From Enterocloster hominis (ex Liu et al. 2021) (GTDB lineage Bacteria; Bacillota; Clostridia; Lachnospirales; Lachnospiraceae): a stretch of 64,000 nucleotides of DNA. Below, in pieces: positions 57,862 to 64,000 of the stretch (position 1 is its first letter; each line of letters opens with the position of its first letter). Below the pieces are notes generated by a model. The model had not been told where the DNA came from and searched no databases. It worked only from the letters and a program-made list of their open reading frames with translations. Location of the stretch: positions 145,607-209,606 of the forward strand of contig JACRTJ010000013.1 in NCBI GenBank assembly GCA_014385265.1. The letters are read 5' to 3'. A program made the translations under genes and the position numbers.

Positions 57862-59244
57862 ATGAAGCTTATCACAACCATCTACAACCTTCTATGGGGC
57901 GATCTGGTTACGATCCCGCTGCCCGGCGGCGGCTCTCTGGGTCTGTCGCTCCTGGTACTTCTGCTGATCCCCGCCGGGATCTTTTTTACGGCGCGCACCC
58001 GCTTTCTTCCGGTGCGTCTCTTCCCCGAAATGCTGAAGACTGCCGTGGAAAAACGGACCTCTTCCCAGAAAAACTCCATTTCCGGCTTCCAGACCCTGAT
58101 CATCGCCACTGCCACCCGTGTGGGCATGGGAAATCTGGTGGGCGTGGTGGCCGCCATCTCCGCCGGCGGCGCGGGAGCCGTATTCTGGATGTGGGTCACA
58201 GCCCTTTTAGGCTCCTCCACAGCCTTTGTGGAGGCCACCCTGGCACAGCTCCATAAAGAAAAGGATCCCTTATACGGCGGCTACCGGGGCGGTCCTGCCT
58301 ATTATATCCATAACTTTTTCACCCGCAAAAGCCAGACAAAGCCCCGTTACTCCCTGATCGCCGTCCTGTTTGCCATTTCCGGCCTGATCTGCTGGTGCGG
58401 CATCAGCCAGGTGATCAGCAACTCTGTATCCACGGCATTTTCCAACGCCTTCCACATCCCGCCTCTTTATACCACCATCCTTCTGGTGCTTCTGGCGGCT
58501 GTGATCGTACTGAGAAAAAATGCCACGGTCAAGGTCCTGGATATTATGGTCCCCATTATGGCTGGCTGCTACTTTTTCATCACCCTGTTTATTATTTTTA
58601 AAAACATCGGACAGCTTCCGGCGGTCTTCCATCATATTTTTTCCGAGGCCTTCGGTCTCCGCCAGGTGGCTGCCGGCGGCTTCGGCGCTGTTCTCATGAA
58701 CGGAGTCAAGCGCGGCCTTTTCTCCAATGAAGCCGGCTCCGGATCGGCTCCCTGTGCCTCTGCCGCAGCCGATGTGGATCATCCGGCCAAAGCAGGACTG
58801 ATGCAGGCCTTCGGCGTTATCATCGACACCATCGTGATCTGCAGCTGCTCAGCCTTTATCATGCTCCTGGCTCCGGCAGATCTCATAAACGGTCTGGAGG
58901 GCATGGATCTTCTCCAGGCGGCCATGAATTACCATCTGGGCTCCTTCGGCGTTATCTTCATCGCCGTCACCCTCTGGCTGTTCAGCTTCTCCACCTTCAT
59001 CGGGATCCTGTTTTATGCCCGCTCCAATGTGGCCTACCTGTTCGGCGACAACTGGCTTTCCCAGACAGTCTATAAGCTCCTGGCCCTGGTCATGCTGTTT
59101 GTGGGCGGTATGGCTGCCTACACCTTTGTATGGGACCTGGGCGACGTGGGCATCGGCCTTATGACCATCTTCAATATGCTGGTGATCTTTCCTCTGTCGA
59201 AGCAGGCCATCGACGCCCTGAACGACTACGAAAAGCGCAGCTGA
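57862..59244 (+). CDS. Sodium:alanine symporter (AGCS family)
   Basis: 460 residues with about ten membrane helices and the family motif GVKRGLFSNEAGSGSAPCAS plus GNLVGVVAAISAGGAGAVFW. Imports alanine or glycine with Na+. ACAGGAG precedes the ATG. It begins a plus-strand run of four genes, possibly independent units. Confidence 0.94.
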   Translation: MKLITTIYNLLWGDLVTIPLPGGGSLGLSLLVLLLIPAGIFFTARTRFLPVRLFPEMLKTAVEKRTSSQKNSISGFQTLIIATATRVGMGNLVGVVAAISAGGAGAVFWMWVTALLGSSTAFVEATLAQLHKEKDPLYGGYRGGPAYYIHNFFTRKSQTKPRYSLIAVLFAISGLICWCGISQVISNSVSTAFSNAFHIPPLYTTILLVLLAAVIVLRKNATVKVLDIMVPIMAGCYFFITLFIIFKNIGQLPAVFHHIFSEAFGLRQVAAGGFGAVLMNGVKRGLFSNEAGSGSAPCASAAADVDHPAKAGLMQAFGVIIDTIVICSCSAFIMLLAPADLINGLEGMDLLQAAMNYHLGSFGVIFIAVTLWLFSFSTFIGILFYARSNVAYLFGDNWLSQTVYKLLALVMLFVGGMAAYTFVWDLGDVGIGLMTIFNMLVIFPLSKQAIDALNDYEKRS

Positions 59245-59302
59245 TACAGAGACTTTTAAGAAGTTTTATACAAAAAACATTTCCTTATTGGAAAATTTAT
59301 GC

Positions 59303-59308
59303 TACAAT
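59303..59308 (+). promoter_or_regulatory. Extended -10 upstream of hydroxyacid dehydrogenase
   Basis: TGCTACAAT lies 32 nt before the ATG; no good -35. Confidence 0.4.
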
Positions 59309-59340
59309 AGGTACAAAATAAGTTTTGAGAGAGGATGCCC

Positions 59341-60291
59341 ATGAATCATAAAACCGTGGTCTTAAATGCCGCCAAAATGAATTTTGACGGAAATCTTGAT
59401 TTTTCTGTTTTATCGGAGGATGTGACCGTTTATGATGATACGGACCAGCACCAGCTTCTCGCCCGGATCCAGGGTGCAGCAGTGGTTGTCACCAAGGAAA
59501 TGCCCGTAGGCGGGAATCTGATCCGCCAGTTTCCAGATTCCGTGAAGCTGATCTGCGAAGCCGGGACCGGATACAACAATCTGGATCTGGAGGCCGCCCG
59601 TCAGAAGGGGATCACGGTCTGCAACATCCCGGCATACAGCTCCAAACGGGTTGCCCATACGGCTGTTATGATGATCCTGAACTTAAGCTCATCCATGCAG
59701 CTCCAGATGAAAATGCTGGCCCGTGGCTGCCATGACAATTTCACAAAAAATCTCCAGGTAAGCCATGTGGAGGTCAATGATAAGGTCCTTGGCATCATTG
59801 GAGCCGGAAACATCGGCCGGGAGGTCATAAAGATCGCCCAGGCCATGGACATGAAGATCCTGGCCCATACCCGGACCTTCCGGGAGGACGCAGACGGCGT
59901 TCACTACGTGGATCTTCCAACGCTTCTCCGGGAAAGCGACTATGTCTCCCTTCACTGTCCCCTGACTCCGGAGACGAGACACCTGATCAACCGGGAGACC
60001 CTGTCCATGATGAAGCCTACGGCTTTCCTTATCAATACTTCCCGGGGAGCCCTGGTGGACGAACCGGCGCTGATCGAGGCCTTAAAGACCGGAGTGATCG
60101 CCGGAGCCGGGCTGGATGTGCAGGAAACGGAGCCCCCGCTTCCCGAAAATCCGCTCTATACCATGGACAATGTGATCCTGACGCCCCATATGGGCTGGAA
60201 GGGTCTGGAGACCAGAAAACGGCTGGTATCCATCCTGGCCGGAAATATCGAAGCTTATTTTCAGGGAATGCCCGTAAATGTGGTATCATGA
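59341..60291 (+). CDS. D-2-hydroxyacid dehydrogenase (NAD-binding)
   Basis: 316 residues. Rossmann motif IIGAGNIGREV, catalytic Arg in INTSRGALVDE, Glu in QETEPP and His in LTPHMGW, so the active site is complete. It reduces a 2-keto acid or oxidises the D-hydroxyacid; phosphoglycerate, glycerate and hydroxyisocaproate relatives cannot be told apart. ATG 59341 follows GAGAGG; an ATG two codons earlier is too close. Confidence 0.9.
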   Translation: MNHKTVVLNAAKMNFDGNLDFSVLSEDVTVYDDTDQHQLLARIQGAAVVVTKEMPVGGNLIRQFPDSVKLICEAGTGYNNLDLEAARQKGITVCNIPAYSSKRVAHTAVMMILNLSSSMQLQMKMLARGCHDNFTKNLQVSHVEVNDKVLGIIGAGNIGREVIKIAQAMDMKILAHTRTFREDADGVHYVDLPTLLRESDYVSLHCPLTPETRHLINRETLSMMKPTAFLINTSRGALVDEPALIEALKTGVIAGAGLDVQETEPPLPENPLYTMDNVILTPHMGWKGLETRKRLVSILAGNIEAYFQGMPVNVVS

Positions 60292-60377
60292 TCCCTGTTT
60301 CCCAGCTTCTAACCGCAGCCCTGGCTGCGTAAGAATAAAAACAGACTCCCTGTGAGTCCAAAAGGAGGAACTATCCC

Positions 60378-61517
60378 ATGATCTTAATTAAAAACGGAAC
60401 GCTCCATACTGCTGTTTCCAAAGAGCCGCTCCAGGCAGATATCCTGGTTGACGGCGGAAAGATCGTAAAGATCGGCGCCGGCTTAAGCAGTGAGGGCGCA
60501 GAAGTCATCGACGCTTCCGGCCTCAATGTATACCCCGGTTTCGTAGAGGCCCACTGCCACATCGGACTGGACGGATACGGCATCGGCTATGAAGGCCACG
60601 ACTACAACGAGCTGAATGATCCGGTTACTCCCCAGCTCCGCTCCATCGACGGTATCAACCCCTTTGATCCGTGTATGGAAATGGCGGCAAAGGCCGGCGT
60701 TACCTGTATGGCAACTGGCCCAGGCAGCTCCAACGCCATCGGCGGAACCTTCGTGGCCATGAAGCCCCACGGCAAACGCGTGGACAACATGATCGTGAAA
60801 TTCCCCGTTGCAATGAAATGCGCCTTCGGTGAGAACCCGAAGCGCTGCTACCAGAAGAATACCATTACCAGCCGTATGACCAATGCTGCCCTGATCCGTG
60901 AGGCATTAAAGAAGGCTTCCCTTTATAAGGCAAAGGTTGAGGCTGCCGGTGACGATGCTTCCAAGCTTCCGGCTTACGACCAGAAATCCGAAGCCCTGAT
61001 CCCGGTATTAAATAAAGAGATCCCCTTAAAGGCACATGCCCACCAGGCCAACGACCTGTGCACTGCCCTGCGCATTGCAAGAGAGTTCGATCTGGATATT
61101 ACCTTAGAGCATGTAACAGAAGGCCATATGATCGTGGATGAGCTGGCCAAGGAGAACGTTCCCCTGGCTGTGGGCCCCACCTTCGGACATGCCAGCAAGT
61201 TTGAGCTTCAGAACAAGACCTGGGAGACCCCCGGTGTTCTGGCAAAGGCAGGCTGCCACGTTTCCATCATCACCGACGCTCCGGTGATCCCGCTCCACTA
61301 CCTGCCCTTATGCGCAGGCCTTGCCATGAAGGCTGGTATGGATGAGTATGATGCGCTCCGCGCCATCACCATCAATCCCGCTGAACACATTGGCGTTGCC
61401 GACAGAGTCGGTTCCCTGGAGGAAGGAAAGGACGCTGACATCGTGATCATGGACGGCACACCGTTCACTGTTGAGGGTGTTGTAAAGCACGTATTCATTG
61501 ACGGAGAAGAGATCTAG
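60378..61517 (+). CDS. Amidohydrolase-family metal enzyme
   Basis: 379 residues: metal motif VEAHCHIGLDGYG (HxH), KAHAHQAND (third His), LEHVTEGHM (fourth His) and the catalytic Asp in IITDAPV, in an imidazolonepropionase-like sequence. Hydrolyses a cyclic amide or imine; substrate unknown. AAAGGAGG precedes the ATG. A link to purine breakdown is possible since a hydroxylase operon is present in the window, but they are 43 kb apart. Confidence 0.88.
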   Translation: MILIKNGTLHTAVSKEPLQADILVDGGKIVKIGAGLSSEGAEVIDASGLNVYPGFVEAHCHIGLDGYGIGYEGHDYNELNDPVTPQLRSIDGINPFDPCMEMAAKAGVTCMATGPGSSNAIGGTFVAMKPHGKRVDNMIVKFPVAMKCAFGENPKRCYQKNTITSRMTNAALIREALKKASLYKAKVEAAGDDASKLPAYDQKSEALIPVLNKEIPLKAHAHQANDLCTALRIAREFDLDITLEHVTEGHMIVDELAKENVPLAVGPTFGHASKFELQNKTWETPGVLAKAGCHVSIITDAPVIPLHYLPLCAGLAMKAGMDEYDALRAITINPAEHIGVADRVGSLEEGKDADIVIMDGTPFTVEGVVKHVFIDGEEI

Positions 61518-61527
61518 GATATAAACC

Positions 61528-61557
61528 GACCGGCATGCTCCCGCGGGTATGCCGGTC
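61528..61557 (+). terminator. Terminator of amidohydrolase gene
   Basis: GACCGGCAT pairs with ATGCCGGTC (12-nt loop) followed by TTCTTATG, a weak T tract. Confidence 0.6.
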
Positions 61558-61593
61558 TTCTTATGTCATAAGGTATCATTCAGGGAGGTTTCC

Positions 61594-62100
61594 ATGTCAC
61601 CAGCATTTATATTCGAGGGCTGCGGTACCAGGGAGGCTGTAAAAAAATTCCGGGGACATGTCTTCCCCCGGTGGTTTTCCGTCACAGTCAGCCTGCTTTC
61701 CGCCCTCTTTGCCGCCGCAGGCCTTTTCTTTTTCCTTGGGGGCCGCCATAAGCTGGCCCTTTATTACGCTGGCTCCGCCCTCCTTCTCCTGGTCTTTAAT
61801 CTTGCAGGAAAGGCTTTTCTGGTCCGCCGGCTTTCCTCGGTGCTGGATCAGATCCTGGGAGGTGACCCCGGCTTTACGGTCTGCTTTTACGAAAACTACT
61901 TTTCCATCGTCCGCCAGAAGGACCAGAAGCTCATTCCCGTTTATTACAGCCGGATCAACCGGATCGCCTGCCAGGACGGGATCATGGCCGTATTTACCGG
62001 AGAAAATCTCTGTATTCCCTTCCGGGATCCGGACGGCGGCCAGGTATGGGACGATCTCTGGCGTTTTTTAAAAGAAAAGAATCCATCTATCATCATATAA
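61594..62100 (+). CDS. YcxB-like membrane protein
   Basis: 168 residues: two membrane helices (VTVSLLSALFAAAGLFFFLG and KLALYYAGSALLLLVFNLAG) and a C-terminal domain (VCFYENYFSIVRQKDQKLIP, INRIACQDGIMAVFTGENLC) like the YcxB family, whose function is unknown. ATG 61594 follows GGGAGG; the longer frame upstream lies over the terminator. Confidence 0.75.
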   Translation: MSPAFIFEGCGTREAVKKFRGHVFPRWFSVTVSLLSALFAAAGLFFFLGGRHKLALYYAGSALLLLVFNLAGKAFLVRRLSSVLDQILGGDPGFTVCFYENYFSIVRQKDQKLIPVYYSRINRIACQDGIMAVFTGENLCIPFRDPDGGQVWDDLWRFLKEKNPSIII

Positions 62101-62102
62101 AT

Positions 62103-62200
62103 CATAAGAAGCACGCTGCGCGGATTTCTCATGGTTATGGCGGCAGCTGGAAAGGTCCCGTGCAGGAACAAACGGACTTTGACCCGCGGCCCGCGTAAAA
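62103..62200 (-). repeat. Terminator-associated structured repeat, copy C
   Basis: On the minus strand it starts TTTTTACGCGGGCCGCGGGT behind the terminator of the cell-wall protein gene and ends TTCTTATGA. The inner stem bases differ from the other copies but AAAGGTCC/GGACTTT still pair, which argues for a conserved structure. Confidence 0.75.
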
Positions 62201-62242
62201 ACCGCCTGTACAGGAGCCCCTCGGCCCCGGTACAGGCGGTTT
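62199..62242 (-). terminator. Terminator of cell-wall-binding protein gene
   Basis: AAACCGCCTGTAC pairs perfectly with GTACAGGCGGTTT (13 bp), and TTTTT follows on the minus strand. Confidence 0.9.
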
Positions 62243-62249
62243 GTTATCC

Positions 62250-63662
62250 TTAATCAAATTCTTCATAAACCGGCTCAATAGGATCTCCCAGCAGGCCGTT
62301 TCCAGCGGCTTCACCGTTGATCTCCGTTAAGATACCGGAGCTGTTGACCTTATAGCGGTTTCCATCCCTGTCCTTTACAGTCGTATTCTTTGAGATACGG
62401 CCGGAGGTATTGACCACATACGTCTTATACTGGCCGCCGGATGGAAGGCTCACCAGCATATAGCGGCTGTCAGAATCTGCCTTCTGAAGTTTTCCCATAT
62501 AGTACAGATAATTGCTCCTGACGCCTGTGAAGCCGCGGCCCGCATAGCTTCCCTCGTTGAAGTAGAAGGTGCTCCTGGTCCCGTCGCCCTCCTCGATGGT
62601 CCGTTTTCCCTTTACTACGGTCCTGGAATCCTCATCGAAATAGTAGGACGTATATTCTCCTGTGTCCCCGATCTCCACCTTATGGAGCCCCTTCACCGGA
62701 TTGCCCCGCTTATCAAACAGATAGTTCTTTCCATCGATCCTTACGAAATCATCGGTGGAGGCTTCCCCAAACTCCGGTCCTGTCTTGGGCTCTCCGTCTT
62801 TATTAAAGTAGTACCATTCCACCGACTCGTCCACGTTGTCCAGCAGCCGTTCCGGCGGCTCCAGGGAAAGCCATCCACTGATGGCGGCTCCTACTTTGGC
62901 ATTTTTGATCTCAGGCTCTGCGAAATACCGCCAGTGCTCAATGGTATTGGAGCTGGCAGAATCCGGATCTCCATCCATATACACCCAGCCTGTCTGCATC
63001 TTTCCGGTGGAATCAAAGCAGTAATATTTTCCGTCGATCCGGCTGACCCGGTACTCGCCCTCCTCGTCTCCGGTGGAGGTGCAGTACTTCTTTCCGCTGG
63101 GAGCAAAATAATACCAGTACTGGCCGTCGTCGCTCTCCGGACCGTAGGTATAATCGTCCTCATCCTCGTCATAAGGCGGCTCCAGGTATCTCCAGCCAGT
63201 CTTCATAGCTCCGTCGCTGCCCAGATAATACAGATTGTCCTCTGTCCAGCCGGTCTGCATCACACCTTCGGAATCAAACAGATAATTCCTTCCGTCGATC
63301 TTCTTCCAGCCGTCCTTTACGACCTTCCCGCTGTTTCCAAAATAAAACCAGACGTCCTCATCCCCGCCGTAATAGGAACGGGTCTTTACCCACTTATTGG
63401 CCACCATGATCCCGTTGGAATCCACAAAATAATCCTCGTCTGCCCAGCAGCTGACCGCCATCTCTCCGTTTCCGTTTAAATATCTCCACAGATTATCGGC
63501 GCCCTTTCTCCACTCATTGGTCACCCGGTTTCCGTACTGGTCCATATATACCCAGGTATTGCCAGACATGGCCCAGCCTTCTGCGGCCAGCGCCTCCATA
63601 GTCATAAGCCCGAGGCTTAAAACGGCGGCAGCTGTCAGTACCTTCAGTCCCTTCGTTTTCAT
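62250..63662 (-). CDS. Secreted cell-wall-binding repeat protein
   Basis: 470 residues: a signal peptide (KVLTAAAVLSLGLMTMEALA then AEGW) and about eight to ten CW-binding/choline-binding-like repeats of the W...G.WYYFN..G.M.TGW type, for example GKYYCFDSTGKMQTGWVYMD and NYLFDSEGVMQTGWTEDN. Acidic inserts (EPPYDEDEDDY) separate some repeats. No catalytic domain, so it is probably a wall-bound structural or adhesive protein. The ATG follows GGAGAT. Confidence 0.9.
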   Translation of the reverse strand: MKTKGLKVLTAAAVLSLGLMTMEALAAEGWAMSGNTWVYMDQYGNRVTNEWRKGADNLWRYLNGNGEMAVSCWADEDYFVDSNGIMVANKWVKTRSYYGGDEDVWFYFGNSGKVVKDGWKKIDGRNYLFDSEGVMQTGWTEDNLYYLGSDGAMKTGWRYLEPPYDEDEDDYTYGPESDDGQYWYYFAPSGKKYCTSTGDEEGEYRVSRIDGKYYCFDSTGKMQTGWVYMDGDPDSASSNTIEHWRYFAEPEIKNAKVGAAISGWLSLEPPERLLDNVDESVEWYYFNKDGEPKTGPEFGEASTDDFVRIDGKNYLFDKRGNPVKGLHKVEIGDTGEYTSYYFDEDSRTVVKGKRTIEEGDGTRSTFYFNEGSYAGRGFTGVRSNYLYYMGKLQKADSDSRYMLVSLPSGGQYKTYVVNTSGRISKNTTVKDRDGNRYKVNSSGILTEINGEAAGNGLLGDPIEPVYEEFD

Positions 63663-63844
63663 AGCTCCATCTCCTTACCATCTGCCTTTTTTCATACAGC
63701 CCCTGCTTTACGATCTATCCCGGAGCCGTATATCCCTGGTATCATTCTACCAGTATCTTACAAAATATTCAACCAGAAGAATCTTTCAATTCTCTTACAT
63801 ACTCCCGGCAAATGCCGCAAAACTGCCGCAATCCCATGTTAGTG

Positions 63845-63850
63845 TATAAT
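63845..63850 (+). promoter_or_regulatory. Possible -10 of the gene entering the right edge
   Basis: GTGTATAAT at 63842-63850, far (about 125 nt) before the ATG at 63977. No clear -35. Confidence 0.35.
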
Positions 63851-63865
63851 TATCATTGGCAAATA

Positions 63866-63917
63866 TAGGAACTATTCCTAAGACAAAAAAGGGAAACAGA
63901 GAAAATCCCTGCTTCCC
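63866..63917. promoter_or_regulatory. Palindrome and hairpin in the leader of the right-edge gene
   Basis: TAGGAA-CTA-TTCCTA (63866-63880) is a perfect palindrome with a 3-nt centre, a possible operator. Next to it, on the minus strand, GGGAAGCAG/CTGTTTCCC forms a stem followed by TTTTTT (63884-63917), which looks like a terminator facing left although no gene on that strand ends here. The rest of 63663-63844 holds nothing I can support. Confidence 0.5.
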
Positions 63918-63976
63918 AATCACACAGTTTTTCTTTATGATGTTAACTGCTAAGAAAAACATGTAAAGGAAACTGT

Positions 63977-64000
63977 ATGATGAAAACTATTGTAGAGGAA
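63977..64000 (+). CDS. Start of a gene cut by the window edge
   Basis: AAAGGAAAC is followed by ATG ATG AAA ACT ATT GTA GAG GAA. Only eight codons are visible (MMKTIVEE), so nothing can be said of function; the second ATG (63980) is an equal start. Confidence 0.55.

Noticed and set aside
60378..61517. Amidohydrolase as part of the purine hydroxylase pathway
   Set aside because: It is 43 kb away on the other strand and its sequence is not specific for purine-ring opening enzymes, so no pathway link is claimed.

Overview
The window reads as a chromosomal segment of a spore-forming Lachnospiraceae-type clostridium. A complete spoIIIAA-AH operon, spoIVB, a SleL/YaaH-like spore hydrolase, the recN-argR-nadK-tlyA-dxs-ispA-xseB-xseA-nusB block with an Asp23 gene beside it, a CIRCE-controlled clpB and many ABC/two-component genes all fit that family. 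The species cannot be named from sequence alone. About 12,660-64,000 is GC-rich core with tight, often ATGA-overlapping operons, mostly on the minus strand. About 1-12,650 is visibly AT-rich and mosaic and is best read as an accessory island.

Island layout: an integrase-like chimera whose middle is a phage terminase fragment (33-1082); a class-M sirtuin / zinc-macrodomain / flavin-ferredoxin operon for reversible ADP-ribosylation, with the flavin-ferredoxin gene frameshifted in an A8 run (1270-3499); a flavin reductase-like gene divergent from an HxlR regulator (3562-4438); a two-gene unit of a zinc-ribbon PD-(D/E)XK nuclease and an unknown partner (4984-7111); an IS3 element abutting a broken IS110 element, both apparently inside one older gene (7235-9304); and a three-gene Fic operon whose members carry three different regulatory architectures (9332-11971).

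Core layout: a molybdenum hydroxylase operon with its cofactor cytidylyltransferase and an NCS2 purine permease (13068-18955), the GH18 spore hydrolase, clpB, a second NCS2 permease, a MATE exporter, a U32-like protein, and a RhuM-Fic toxin-type module with its HTH partner beside the scar of a second copy (27892-29461). Then follow spoIVB to nusB, tRNA-Glu, asp23, the spoIIIA operon, an ABC transporter with its two-component system, rlmH/GNAT, an orphan OmpR-type regulator, a ComEA-like protein, folD, azlCD, and a PadR/DUF1700 unit. Plus-strand metabolic genes (alanine symporter, 2-hydroxyacid dehydrogenase, amidohydrolase) come next, then a cell-wall-binding repeat protein. A gene start runs off the right edge.

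Beyond the genes, four copies of a structured element of about 95 nt sit directly behind intrinsic-terminator hairpins (23206, 28066, 40271, 62103). Tandem repeats of 114 nt (29477) and 123 nt (51223) occupy intergenic DNA. The strongest candidates for undescribed biology are the triple-Fic operon, the nuclease pair and the terminator-associated element. All homology statements rest on motif recognition by eye; no search was run.
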